64,000 nucleotides of DNA, taken from contig NZ_NEHW01000011.1 of NCBI RefSeq assembly GCF_002112505.1, positions 1 to 64,000 on the forward strand. The letters run 5' to 3'. Position numbers and translations under genes: made by a program. This document shows positions 40,791 through 49,696 of the stretch, one piece after another (position 1 is the stretch's first letter; every line of letters begins with the position of its first letter). The notes under the pieces were generated by a model, which did not search any database, was not told the DNA's origin, and worked only from the letters and a program-made list of their open reading frames with translations. The DNA comes from Pseudomonas sp. R28(2017) (lineage in GTDB: Bacteria; Pseudomonadota; Gammaproteobacteria; Pseudomonadales; Pseudomonadaceae).

Positions 40791-41713
40791 GCAGTGAAGC
40801 CTTGATCAAGCTCATCAACCAACACCACCGCCCCGGGCAATACCGTTATGTGCTGCTGGACCCGCTGGCAGTTTCAGAAGGCAGCGAACAGTCATTACTT
40901 GCAAGCCTGAAATTAGCATTGGGCGACAAAGCGATGACACGCGTGGTTCGGCCCGACCTGCCTCGTGCACCCGGGTTGCATCCCGTGCTCGTTTGTCTTG
41001 GCTCGCCCGGAAGCTCGCCTGACATTTCACTGCTGGAGGCGACAGCACAGGCTGCCGAACGCGACATGCATCGGCGCAAGCGCCATGTCTGCGGTTGGCT
41101 GCTCAGCGAAGCGCCGCCCACCGCCGTCGCAGCTCACCTGACTGCCCTGTGCCGTTTGCCCGATGCATCCGGGACGACCACGTTTCACCCTGTTTACGAA
41201 CCGCTGCGCCTGGAACTGCTGGCCGCGTTGTTCGAGCGTGCGGAACAGGGGCCTTGGTGGCCGATCGAGCGCTGGGTGTTCTTGACCAGTGGCGGCAGCC
41301 TGGCGAGCCTGAAAGGTCAGCCACATGCCCGGAGCGGTTTACCTGCGGGTGCCCTCGGTGTTCAACAGGACATCGCACTGATCGAGGCCGTGCTGGCGAT
41401 TTGGAAGGCATCAACGCTGTTTGCCAACAACACAATCAAAGTCCCAGCGTTCCCTCCATTCGCTGCCGTGCGCGCCTTCAATCACATCAATGACGCACGC
41501 GGGCTCGGTCTGAGCGCTGAGCAAGACATCCGGGCACTGGCCTTGCACTGGCTTTGCCTACACCCACAGCTGCACACCCTCACAGCCGTGCGCGACATGA
41601 TCAGCGCCTCCATACATCAGCAATACCCACTGAGTGCCCAGATGGCGCGTTACTCCGATTCGAACTGGCGGCGCCTGCTTGCCACGCTCCCCAATCTCGA
41701 GGCCTACCCATGA
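40787..41713 (+). CDS. T6SS adaptor-like protein (DUF4123-like, weak)
   Basis: Cytoplasmic protein of 308 residues beginning MSSEALIKLINQHHRPG, without signal peptide or membrane helices. The opening (GQYRYVLLDPLAVSEGS) and the position between vgrG and a large effector fit adaptor/chaperones of the Tap-1/DUF4123 group, which load cargo on VgrG. Similarity to that family is weak by eye, and a new adaptor type is possible. ATG overlaps the vgrG stop (ATGA), and its stop overlaps the effector ATG. Confidence 0.6.
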   Translation: MSSEALIKLINQHHRPGQYRYVLLDPLAVSEGSEQSLLASLKLALGDKAMTRVVRPDLPRAPGLHPVLVCLGSPGSSPDISLLEATAQAAERDMHRRKRHVCGWLLSEAPPTAVAAHLTALCRLPDASGTTTFHPVYEPLRLELLAALFERAEQGPWWPIERWVFLTSGGSLASLKGQPHARSGLPAGALGVQQDIALIEAVLAIWKASTLFANNTIKVPAFPPFAAVRAFNHINDARGLGLSAEQDIRALALHWLCLHPQLHTLTAVRDMISASIHQQYPLSAQMARYSDSNWRRLLATLPNLEAYP

Positions 41714-44700
41714 GCTTCAGTCAGAACATTGCCAACCTGATCACCGAAACAGACTTCCTGCTTACTCCCTGCAAAGCCTGCCAGCGCCAGGGCCTGCCCA
41801 TCCTCCCCCTGCGCCGCGCCGTGGTCCCCGATACCCGCCCCGGCAGCGACCCCGCCACGCAAACGCGGATAGGCCTGCGCACCTTGCGCAGCGGTTATCT
41901 CTATGTGCTGCTCGACCAACGCATCTGGCACGCCTACGAAGTCACCGCGCAAGGCCATCTGCGCCGCTTCTTACCCTACGAGCCAAACCCAGGGCCGCCA
42001 CCGTCGCTGCCCGAGCACTGCGTGCATGAAAACCACGACATCCCATCGTCCTTCCTCAACGTCGACACCGACACCTACGGCTCGGCCTGGCTGGCCTTTT
42101 CCAGCGATCCCTGGCCAGTCAGCGTGCTAGATGCCTACAAGAGCGGCCAAGCGCCTGCGCAGCGCTTCGAAGGCCTGGACCTGATCCAGGCGCGCAAGCA
42201 CCCTGAGCTGCTGGGCCTGGCCATGACCCCGGACAACCTCCAGGTCGATCGCCAGGTATTCGAGTATGCCCAGCAACTGAACGGGCCGTTCGACAGTGCC
42301 CATGGCTTTCACAGCCGTTTCCTGCGCAAGACTGCCCTGCGCGGTTTCCTGGTCAACGCCATGGCCCGCCACCAGCTGGAAAACGGCGTGCTGGCGGTGG
42401 TGCTCGACGACACTGTCGGCCTGATCCAGGAGTACAACCACCAACGCCTGAACTGGGTGGTCAAGCGCCAGGCCTGGCGTGAGGACCCGCTGCGCGCCTA
42501 TCAGCTGCAGACGTCGCAGATCCTGCAGATCATTCGCGCTACCCAGCGTGAGTGGGCGGCGCAAGAAGTAGCGACGTTCGAACCACAGACAGGCGACGGG
42601 CCGCCGGTGTTTACCGATCCCAAGGTAGAGCGCCAGCGCGAGGTTAAACGGCGCCAGCAAGAGAGTGATGAAAAGCTAGAGGAGCGCTATGACGAGCCCC
42701 GGCGTGCAGCGTTCCAGGCCGAATACCAGCAGGAAGAAGCCCGGTTCCAGGCTTTCATTGACCGGCATGCTGGCACCTACGCGAAACTCTGCGAGAGCGC
42801 GGCCTTTGCGCTGATCGAGCGACACGACTACGATGGCCGGGACCGGGAATCGGGTATTGCTTACAGCAAAACCATCGCTGCTTGCCTGGCCGGTGGCATC
42901 ACCGAAGCGCCGTCCACCAATCCTGAGCTAGCCCCAGGTACCAGTGGAGCGCTGTGGCTGAAGTGGCTGCAAGACCCGAACAGCCCACCCTACCGCGCTT
43001 TGATGCTGCGCGATGCCCCCCTGATGGCAGCGCTGCTGCCGAGCTTCTCGCCGAGCGAGCCGACCAACTGGAACGACAGTGAGAAGCTTTATAGCGCCCT
43101 GAGCAAGTTCATCACCAGCGAAGACGCCGGCCTGAAGATGCGAGACTCGCTCAAACAGGCCATCACCGAATTGCAGGGCGCGGTCAATGCCGCCAGTCTG
43201 CGCCTGCAGACGCGGCTCGACCCTGGTATCCAGCAGGCCGTGCGGCACCTGAACAGTGCCAGCCAACGGATTTACAACGGTGTGCATCTGATCGAACTGC
43301 AGGTGCAGATGAAGCTGGGCGAGTACTACGCCTTGCAGAGCGCGCACCTGCGTGAACTGCAGAACAGCGCCAGCGAGAAACTGGCCAAGGCGCGGGCAGA
43401 GATGATGCCGGACCTCGAAGACGTGAAGGCCGGTATTTTCAGGCAAGCAAGCAAGGTAAAACCGATCATCCAGACCGGATTGCTGAGCCTTGCCGTGCTC
43501 GACCCGAAAATCGCACATCAGGTGATCCCGGTCAGCGTTTGGGTCGAGGGCACGGCGCACGACCTGCATGAGCGGTTATCCAAGGAGGTGAAGTTGAACG
43601 TCAATCAGTTAAACGACACCGCGAAGATGGCGCTGGTGGAAATCAAGGTGGCAGGGGGGACGCTGGAACTGGAAGCGCGCAAGACCCTGAATGGCATGAA
43701 GATCAGTGCGGGCCAGGCTTCACAGTTGGTGCGTGACAGCTTCATCGGATTACGAGGTGTGGGAAAAGGCTGGGAGTTATTGCTCTCGCTGGGCGGGCTT
43801 TATCTGCTGGGTGACAGCTTAAGTAAGAACTTGAAGAAGGCTGAAGAGGTTATTGGCCCTAAATCAAATGAGGCGATGATGACACTGTATGGGTCGGGTC
43901 TTGGCATTGTCGGTAGCAGCGTAGAGTTAATCGGTTTTTTGACGCCGCGAAGGGCAACCACAAAGATAGAACACTCCATGGGTCGTGCCGTCGCCAAGTA
44001 TGGTTCCACCCTGAATGCGGCATCGGGAATTTTCGAGGCTATTCAAGCGTGCATCGCTTCGAGGCGTGCGGGCGAAGCCGGGGATACAACTGCAAAAAGA
44101 TTCTATCGTGCTGCAACTGTGTCCGCCTCTGCCGGCACCGTTCTGGCTATTCTAGCCGTATCCACTTCATTGGCAGCCGGGGCTTTAGGGGTCTCGATCA
44201 TTTTCACTTTTGTCGCATACAGCTTCATGAAAGCAGGCGGCCAGCAGGAGTCAACAGCATTAGAGCGATGGGCCCGTCGCTGCTACTTCGGAATAGCAAA
44301 TGAAAATCCCCGCACACATTGGGATTCACCAATCTATGCGGATATCGCACTCGCTGAGTTGAATACAGCAACACTAGGCGTATCCGGCGATTTAAAATTC
44401 GAGGTCATGTTCACCAATCAACCAGTGAATTCAAAAATAGGCATCCCTATCGACCTTAAAGTGCATCGACGTCTAAAATTTAACGTCTTACTCCCTCGCT
44501 TCTTAGAGTCAATCTCAAGCTACCAATGGAAACTCTTAATCCATCGACATGGTGACATGAATAATCTTAATACAGCTGCAGGCGAAGCCATATTATCTAA
44601 GGAGCATTACCCCCCGAACGTAGCAAGCAAAGCCACAGAACAAAAATTTACACCCACCTCAAAAGTTCCAAGCAACATCGACTACCAAATGGATACTCTA

Positions 44701-44901
44701 AAACTTAGTGAATCTCTACAAGAATCAAACTCGGCTAACGACAACAGGCATGCCACCAAAACATTCACTGGCGAATTAGAACTCACACCCGACACCGTAC
44801 TGCACAACATAACATCAGCCTCACTCATCATAATGTACTGGCCTGATCGCAACATACCAGAAGCCTATGCAAAACTCGTAAGCAATGAGAGCAACCAGTG
44901 A
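41710..44901 (+). CDS. T6SS effector, BTH_I2691/VasX-like, predicted membrane toxin
   Basis: Large protein of 1063 residues. The N-terminus has the family hallmark LTPCKACQRQGLPILPLR, followed by LRSGYLYVLLDQRIWHAYEV, seen in BTH_I2691-type and VasX-like effectors. A long helical middle (about 300-740) precedes hydrophobic segments at about 735-755 and 860-900 (LAILAVSTSLAAGALGVSII), suggesting pore formation in target membranes. From about base 43780 the DNA becomes markedly AT-rich through the end of the following gene, so the C-terminal part (about residues 690-1063) has likely been exchanged. Translationally coupled on both sides. Toxicity is inferred; the DUF6708 protein downstream is a candidate immunity factor. 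Confidence 0.75.
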   Translation: MSFSQNIANLITETDFLLTPCKACQRQGLPILPLRRAVVPDTRPGSDPATQTRIGLRTLRSGYLYVLLDQRIWHAYEVTAQGHLRRFLPYEPNPGPPPSLPEHCVHENHDIPSSFLNVDTDTYGSAWLAFSSDPWPVSVLDAYKSGQAPAQRFEGLDLIQARKHPELLGLAMTPDNLQVDRQVFEYAQQLNGPFDSAHGFHSRFLRKTALRGFLVNAMARHQLENGVLAVVLDDTVGLIQEYNHQRLNWVVKRQAWREDPLRAYQLQTSQILQIIRATQREWAAQEVATFEPQTGDGPPVFTDPKVERQREVKRRQQESDEKLEERYDEPRRAAFQAEYQQEEARFQAFIDRHAGTYAKLCESAAFALIERHDYDGRDRESGIAYSKTIAACLAGGITEAPSTNPELAPGTSGALWLKWLQDPNSPPYRALMLRDAPLMAALLPSFSPSEPTNWNDSEKLYSALSKFITSEDAGLKMRDSLKQAITELQGAVNAASLRLQTRLDPGIQQAVRHLNSASQRIYNGVHLIELQVQMKLGEYYALQSAHLRELQNSASEKLAKARAEMMPDLEDVKAGIFRQASKVKPIIQTGLLSLAVLDPKIAHQVIPVSVWVEGTAHDLHERLSKEVKLNVNQLNDTAKMALVEIKVAGGTLELEARKTLNGMKISAGQASQLVRDSFIGLRGVGKGWELLLSLGGLYLLGDSLSKNLKKAEEVIGPKSNEAMMTLYGSGLGIVGSSVELIGFLTPRRATTKIEHSMGRAVAKYGSTLNAASGIFEAIQACIASRRAGEAGDTTAKRFYRAATVSASAGTVLAILAVSTSLAAGALGVSIIFTFVAYSFMKAGGQQESTALERWARRCYFGIANENPRTHWDSPIYADIALAELNTATLGVSGDLKFEVMFTNQPVNSKIGIPIDLKVHRRLKFNVLLPRFLESISSYQWKLLIHRHGDMNNLNTAAGEAILSKEHYPPNVASKATEQKFTPTSKVPSNIDYQMDTLKLSESLQESNSANDNRHATKTFTGELELTPDTVLHNITSASLIIMYWPDRNIPEAYAKLVSNESNQ

Positions 44902-45725
44902 ACAATATAAAGCGTGAATTTGGCTGGCAGTATGATCTGCCCGCACCCAATAAAAGTTGCAACGTCGCTCCAGCCGCAGCAAGAATTTACCCACCACCTA
45001 ATCACGCTGATAATTATTACCTAGAAATACCGAGGACACCTCTCAGGCCTCGTGGGCTTCTGCTATTTCTAGGATCCAGCATACTTTTTATCACTGCCAC
45101 CGGAATCCCGTTTATAGCCTACGACGACCCCACGTGGTTTTTCGCGCCCGACATCAGAATAGTCGCATTTCTGGCTTTAGTACTTGGCGCGGTATTCGTG
45201 GGAATACCAGTAATCCGCCTAGACCTTGAAATGCCACGCCACGAACCTATTCGCTTCAATAGACTCCGCCGAAAAGTTTATTTCTATCAATATAGATTCG
45301 AACAAGCTTATCCTTTCGGCCGAAAAAACTGGGGTGTCAGACCCATCAGCTACAACTGGGACGACCTCACAGCAGAGGCTTATCGCACCTATGTACCGCT
45401 GGGCTACGGCGGGCTAAAAGAAAGAATAATGTTATCAGTCAAGAAACCCGAGACCAACGAAATCATAGATCGCCTTTTTCTATGTGATGATATACATCAA
45501 GGTACACTTTACTGGGAAATTGCCAGGGCTTTTATGGAAAACGGCCCTGAAGTACTTCCCAACTTCGTTCACCCCCCCAGAGACTGGGATGAATTCCCAA
45601 ATCCCGACCCCTGGGAAAATGCTTTTCATCGCAACCCATTCGACCGCCTCGCCCCCAAAGTCCACTGGCCCGCTGATATGGACCTGGAATCCCGCACCGC
45701 CCCCAATCCAGGAGACCAGAAATGA
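44898..45725 (+). CDS. DUF6708-like membrane protein, candidate immunity/accessory factor
   Basis: Protein of 275 residues with GTG start overlapping the effector stop. Two membrane helices near residues 50-70 and 88-106 (LLLFLGSSILFITATGIPFI, IVAFLALVLGAVFVGIPVIR) are followed by a cytoplasmic part with RFNRLRRKVYFYQYRFE, WDDLTAEAYRTYVPLGYGG and an aromatic/proline-rich end. Proteins of this form accompany VgrG effectors in Pseudomonas and Burkholderia. An inner-membrane immunity protein against a pore-forming effector would fit both position and topology. AT-rich like the effector tail. Confidence 0.6.
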   Translation: MNNIKREFGWQYDLPAPNKSCNVAPAAARIYPPPNHADNYYLEIPRTPLRPRGLLLFLGSSILFITATGIPFIAYDDPTWFFAPDIRIVAFLALVLGAVFVGIPVIRLDLEMPRHEPIRFNRLRRKVYFYQYRFEQAYPFGRKNWGVRPISYNWDDLTAEAYRTYVPLGYGGLKERIMLSVKKPETNEIIDRLFLCDDIHQGTLYWEIARAFMENGPEVLPNFVHPPRDWDEFPNPDPWENAFHRNPFDRLAPKVHWPADMDLESRTAPNPGDQK

Positions 45726-45979
45726 AACCCGTAATACTCGTAGGCCACCGCCATGACTGCCCGATCCACGGCCCGGGCGTGGTTGAGACAGGCAGCACTC
45801 ACTACACCTTCAATGGCAAAGCTGTGGCCAGAGTCGGCGACCGCACCAGCTGCGGAGCGGTGATCGAAACCGGCGCAACAGGTTTTCAAATTGAAGGTAA
45901 AGCCGTAGCACGTGAAGGTGACAGAACCGACCACGGCGGCGTACTGAGCCAAGGTGACAAGAACTGGCAACTGGATTGA
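45722..45979 (+). CDS. PAAR-domain spike tip protein
   Basis: Single-domain PAAR protein of 85 residues: HRHDCPIHGPGVVETGS, FNGKAVARVGDRTSCGAVIE and IEGKAVAREGDRTDHGGVL give the repeated PAAR hairpins with metal-binding His/Cys. It sharpens the VgrG tip. ATG overlaps the preceding stop by 4 bp, closing a chain of five translationally coupled genes. GC content returns to the genome average here. Confidence 0.92.
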   Translation: MKPVILVGHRHDCPIHGPGVVETGSTHYTFNGKAVARVGDRTSCGAVIETGATGFQIEGKAVAREGDRTDHGGVLSQGDKNWQLD

Positions 45980-45993
45980 CCGTCCTCGAACCG

Positions 45994-46010
45994 GGGCCGC
46001 CAGGCGGCCC
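45994..46010 (+). terminator. Weak GC-rich hairpin after the vgrG island
   Basis: GGGCCGC-CAG-GCGGCCC, 15 bp after the PAAR stop. There is no U-tract, so it is a weak candidate for termination or mRNA protection. Confidence 0.35.
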
Positions 46011-46175
46011 TTCGTCGGCACACCCCAAAAACCCTATGAAAACCCATGAAACAAATTGAACATCCGGCGCCGGTAAGCTTCCAAAAGATGATACGTGCCA
46101 TCCTTTTGCCAGGAGCCTGCCACCTATGCCCATCCCGCCTTCCCCGCGCTGCCAACGCCCAGGAGCCCGGTTGCC

Positions 46176-46463
46176 ATGAAGATGCCCGGCCGCGCGCCCA
46201 ACTCCAGCCTGCAACTCGACTATGTCCGCGACACCCTGTTCGGCCCGGTGGCCCTGAGCGTGGAGTGCCAATGCCAGCTTGCCCCCCTCAACCTGCAGGG
46301 CCGCCCTGCCCTGCGCCTGCACATCTGCCCGCCGCTGCCAGACAAGGTCGAGCGCGCCCACAGCGTGGCATTCATCTGGGACGGGCGTAGTTATCACGGG
46401 GTGGTCCGCGACCAGGGCAAATGCGGCGATGGCGGCTTGAACCTGCTATTGGAGCTGCAATAA
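46176..46463 (+). CDS. Hypothetical protein
   Basis: Unrecognised protein of 95 residues, start ATG at 46176 with GGAG upstream. It has alternating hydrophobic strands (LDYVRDTLFGPVALSVECQC, LRLHICPPLPDKVERAHSV, FIWDGRSYHGVVRD) that suggest a compact beta-rich domain. No signal peptide. Stands alone between the T6SS island and a Yip1-like gene; codon use is typical of the genome. Confidence 0.55.
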   Translation: MKMPGRAPNSSLQLDYVRDTLFGPVALSVECQCQLAPLNLQGRPALRLHICPPLPDKVERAHSVAFIWDGRSYHGVVRDQGKCGDGGLNLLLELQ

Positions 46464-46548
46464 GCCGATCAACGGCGGCGCACTGGGCTGAACCTGCCGC
46501 AAACGGCAGATCTCCATACCTACAAGGCCCTGCCTTCTGGAGAACGCC

Positions 46549-47163
46549 ATGAACAGCCCGTTGCTCAAGCTCTTCACCCACCCCTCCGACGCCTGGATCG
46601 ACATCCGCCGCGCCGAGGAGGAACACCCGCAACAATACCTGCCGCGCCTGCTGGCGCTGGCACTGATACCTGCCCTGTGCCTGTTCGTCGGCACCACCAC
46701 TTTCGGCTGGAGCCTGGCCGCGCAGGACCGGGTGCAACTGAGCATGGCCAGTGCCGCGCAACTGGCGGGGCTGCTGTATGCCACCACGGTGGTCGGTGTA
46801 ATGCTGATGGGGGTGATGATCCGCTGGATGTCGCGCGGCTTCGATGCGCAACCGACACTCAATCAATGCATCGGCTTCGCCGCCTATTGCGCCACGCCGT
46901 GGTTCTTCGCGGGAGTGGTTGGCCTGCTGCCGATCCGCTGGCTGGCCCTGCTGGCGCTGGTTGCCGCTTCAGCCTACGCCACGGTATTGCTGTACGGCGG
47001 CCTGCAGACGTTCCTGCGCCTGCGCAAGGAGCAGGCCATGCTGTTTGCCAGCTGCGTCTGGGGCGTGGGCCTGCTGTTGCTGGTGACCATCCTGGTGTCG
47101 ATGATCCTGTTCTGGACCAATGGCCTGATGCCGGAATACGTGCGCCCGGCCAGCCTCGGCTGA
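46549..47163 (+). CDS. Yip1-family inner-membrane protein
   Basis: Membrane protein of 204 residues with five predicted helices. The N-terminus (LLKLFTHPSDAWIDIRRAEE) and the distribution of helices match the bacterial Yip1/DUF1282 family, whose function is unknown. ATG follows GGAG. Single gene, convergent with the DUF1652 gene with about 20 bp between. Confidence 0.85.
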   Translation: MNSPLLKLFTHPSDAWIDIRRAEEEHPQQYLPRLLALALIPALCLFVGTTTFGWSLAAQDRVQLSMASAAQLAGLLYATTVVGVMLMGVMIRWMSRGFDAQPTLNQCIGFAAYCATPWFFAGVVGLLPIRWLALLALVAASAYATVLLYGGLQTFLRLRKEQAMLFASCVWGVGLLLLVTILVSMILFWTNGLMPEYVRPASLG

Positions 47164-47183
47164 CCGGGGTGCACTTCGGGTGC

Positions 47184-47444
47184 TCAGGCGATGGCCCTGA
47201 GTGCCGCCGGCTGGCTATCTCGCAGGGTGTGCAGCTGGCCGACCAGGTTTACCAGGTCGCGACAACTGTTCAAGCTCTGCAGCGGGACCCCGGAGAGGGT
47301 CACGCCCTCCTCCAGGCTTTCTCCTTGACCCAGGCGGATGGTCAAGGTGGTGCCGTCCGGGCAGCTGACTTCGCAGCGGTCGGGCAGGCAGGCCTGCTCG
47401 ATGATCTGCCGCATTTCCAGCATCGAAACTCCTATCAACGACAT
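47184..47444 (-). CDS. DUF1652 protein
   Basis: Small protein of 86 residues. The conserved core MLEMRQIIEQACLPDRCEVS and TTLTIRLGQ identifies the Pseudomonas DUF1652 family of unknown function. The ATG at 47444 is preceded by GAGAGGG; a longer version would read into the upstream control region. Single gene. Confidence 0.8.
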   Translation of the reverse strand: MSLIGVSMLEMRQIIEQACLPDRCEVSCPDGTTLTIRLGQGESLEEGVTLSGVPLQSLNSCRDLVNLVGQLHTLRDSQPAALRAIA

Positions 47445-47594
47445 GGTACGACCCTCTCTGTACTGGATGGCCTGTTGTGTGAGTACGCCTTTGGCGGGCA
47501 GGGTGCTAATTGATATTGCGCATGCCCAAGCGGCCGTCCATGCGCCGAGGCAATGATCGTGCGGAGAATCCTTTAGCACCTTAGTGGAAGAACG

Positions 47595-47675
47595 ATGATC
47601 GACCTCGCCCGTTCGATCGAATACTGGCACGACGCGACAGGCGGTCGCTGGCTGCGCCTGTCAGTCAGCCAGTGA
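47595..47675 (+). CDS. Possible 26-residue small protein
   Basis: ATG with GGAAG at proper spacing, reading MIDLARSIEYWHDATGGRWL and six more residues before TGA. It overlaps the alkA stop region on the other strand. No homologue is recognised; chance is quite possible. Confidence 0.2.
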   Translation: MIDLARSIEYWHDATGGRWLRLSVSQ

Positions 47676-48569
47676 CGCCCACAGATGCTGCGCGGCATAA
47701 GCGCGCCAGGGGCGCCAGGCCAACGCGCGTTCGGCCAGTTGAGCGTCTGGCCCCTCCAACCGGCGCAAGGCTTTGACCAATGCCACATCCCCCAATGGCA
47801 ACGCATCACCGACGCCCGCCTGGCGCAGCGCCAGATAGTGGGCACTCCAGGGGCCGATCCCCTTCAAGCGGCAAAGGTTGGCCAGCAGCGGCTCCAGCGC
47901 CTGCCCCTTGCGCAACAGTGCTGGCTGCGCCAGTAGCGCTCGCGCCAGCGTACCCAGGGTGGCAGCGCGTGCGCGGGGCATGCCGAGGTTTTCCAGTTCG
48001 GCGTTGGCGAGCACGCTCGGGGTCGGGAACACATGGGTCAGGCCAGCGGCCGGCAGGCGCAACGGCTGGCCATGGCGCGCCACCAGGCGCCCGGCAAGGG
48101 TCATGGCGCCCGCCACGCTGATCTGCTGACCGAGTACGGTGCGCATGGCTTGCTCGCAGGCGTCCCAGCCCTGCGGGACGCGCAGGCCTGGCCGGGCGGC
48201 GAGCAGCCTGGCCATCAACGGGTCGCGGGACAGCTCGGCGGCGATGCTTTTGGGGTCGGCGTCGAGGTCGAAGAAGCGGCGGATGCGGGCGATCAGTGAA
48301 GGGACGGCTGAGGCAGGCACACCGCTTAGCTGGATATACAGGCGATTGCCGCTGGCAGGCCTGGCTTCGAGTACAGCGTGTTGGCCTGCCACAGGGAAAC
48401 TGCGGCGATAGATGCCATTGCTGAAGGTTTCGATGCCGGGGATGCAGCGGGCGGCCAGAAAGGCTTGAGTAGAAGGCCAATGGTAGGGCGTGGGGTAGCG
48501 CAGCCACAACGTGTGCTGGCCGTAGCCGTTGAGTGAGCGGTGAACTGCGTGCAGTCGGGACAGAAGCAT
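47661..48569 (-). CDS. alkA: DNA-3-methyladenine glycosylase II, AlkA type
   Basis: Base-excision repair enzyme of 302 residues. N-terminal AlkA_N domain (LRYPTPYHWPSTQAFLAARC, PGIETFSNGIYRRSF) and a helix-hairpin-helix glycosylase domain (GWDACEQAMRTVLGQQISVA, LCRLKGIGPWSAHYLALRQA) with the catalytic Asp in the following GDALPLGDVALVKAL. The start at 48569 avoids an extension through a REP pair. It removes alkylated purines; the demethylase alkB is 30 kb away in this window. Confidence 0.88.
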   Translation of the reverse strand: MLLSRLHAVHRSLNGYGQHTLWLRYPTPYHWPSTQAFLAARCIPGIETFSNGIYRRSFPVAGQHAVLEARPASGNRLYIQLSGVPASAVPSLIARIRRFFDLDADPKSIAAELSRDPLMARLLAARPGLRVPQGWDACEQAMRTVLGQQISVAGAMTLAGRLVARHGQPLRLPAAGLTHVFPTPSVLANAELENLGMPRARAATLGTLARALLAQPALLRKGQALEPLLANLCRLKGIGPWSAHYLALRQAGVGDALPLGDVALVKALRRLEGPDAQLAERALAWRPWRAYAAQHLWASLAD

Positions 48570-48600
48570 CGCTGCATCATGCCAAGATTTGCAGGGTTTG

Positions 48601-48701
48601 TACCGGCCTCTTCGCGGGCACGCCCGCTCCCACAGAGAACCCACAATGCTCGAACCTGTGGTTATCCTGTGGGAGCGGGCGTGCCCGCGAAGAGGCCGGT
48701 A
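48601..48701. repeat. Inverted REP pair
   Basis: Two REP units facing each other (48603-48635 and 48667-48700) with about 31 bases between, forming an almost perfect long hairpin. They lie between pirin and alkA, both on the minus strand, and may protect or end the pirin mRNA. Confidence 0.92.
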
Positions 48702-48708
48702 CAGGCAG

Positions 48709-49596
48709 TCAATGATCCAAGCCAGCACCCTCGTCCGCCATCTGCCCAAAGCGCCCGGCGTGGAAGTCATCGAACGACTCGGCAATCTCTGCCTGGCTGT
48801 TCATCACGAAGGGGCCATAGCCAACGATCGGCTCATCGATCGGTTCGCCACTGAGCAACAACAGGCAGGCGCCTTCGAGCCCCTCGATGGCCACATGCTC
48901 GCCACCGCGCTCCAGCAGCACCAGGCTGGCCGGGCCTGCCTCACGCTCGCCGTTGACCCGCACGCTACCCCGCAGCACCACCAACGCAGCATTACGACCT
49001 TCGGCGACCGGCAGTTGCAGGCTGGCACCGGCAGTGAGCTGCATGTCCCACACATCCATCGGGGTGAAGGTCCGCGCCGGGCCCGAATGGCCTTGATAAG
49101 CACCGGCGATCACCCGCAAGCTGCCGCTGTCACCTTCCAGTTGCACCACGGGGATGTCCGCCGACAACAGCGTCTGGTAACCCGCCGCCGCGCGCTTGTC
49201 ACGTGCTGGCAGGTTGACCCACAGCTGCACCATTTCCAGCGTGCCGCCGCTGCGGGCGAACGCCGGGGAATGGAACTCTTCGTGGATGATGCCGTTGGCG
49301 GCCGTCATCCACTGCACGTCACCTGGGCCGATCAGGCCGCCGGCCCCGGTCGAGTCGCGGTGTTCCAGCTCGCCCTGATAGACGATGGTCACGGTCTCGA
49401 ACCCGCGGTGCGGGTGCTGGCCGACACCGCGACGGTCACCGGTCGAAGTGAAGTCGTAGGGGCCGGCGTAGTCCAGCAACAGGAACGGGCTGATCTTGCT
49501 CGCCAGATTGTCGTAGGTGAACAGGCTACGCACGGGGAAGCCATCGCCAACCCAATGGGCGTGAGGGCTGCGGTGGATACCCAGGATCTTTTTCAT
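48709..49596 (-). CDS. Pirin-family bicupin protein
   Basis: Protein of 295 residues with two cupin domains. The N-terminal metal site is complete: His61, His63 (GQHPHRGFE), His105 and Glu107 (IIHEEFH). Bacterial pirins of this kind can show quercetinase activity or act as redox-sensitive regulators; the substrate here is unknown. The C-terminal half has the typical GPARTFTPMDVWDMQL and VLLERGGEHV segments. Single gene, ending just before a REP pair. Confidence 0.88.
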   Translation of the reverse strand: MKKILGIHRSPHAHWVGDGFPVRSLFTYDNLASKISPFLLLDYAGPYDFTSTGDRRGVGQHPHRGFETVTIVYQGELEHRDSTGAGGLIGPGDVQWMTAANGIIHEEFHSPAFARSGGTLEMVQLWVNLPARDKRAAAGYQTLLSADIPVVQLEGDSGSLRVIAGAYQGHSGPARTFTPMDVWDMQLTAGASLQLPVAEGRNAALVVLRGSVRVNGEREAGPASLVLLERGGEHVAIEGLEGACLLLLSGEPIDEPIVGYGPFVMNSQAEIAESFDDFHAGRFGQMADEGAGLDH

Positions 49597-49696
49597 GAGA
49601 AGGCTCCTCTCTAAGCTGGGTTAACCTTACCAATGACACCAATCAGCCGGTAGTGAGCTGAAATGGCATTGATCGTTCCACCCATGGAACAGCCGG

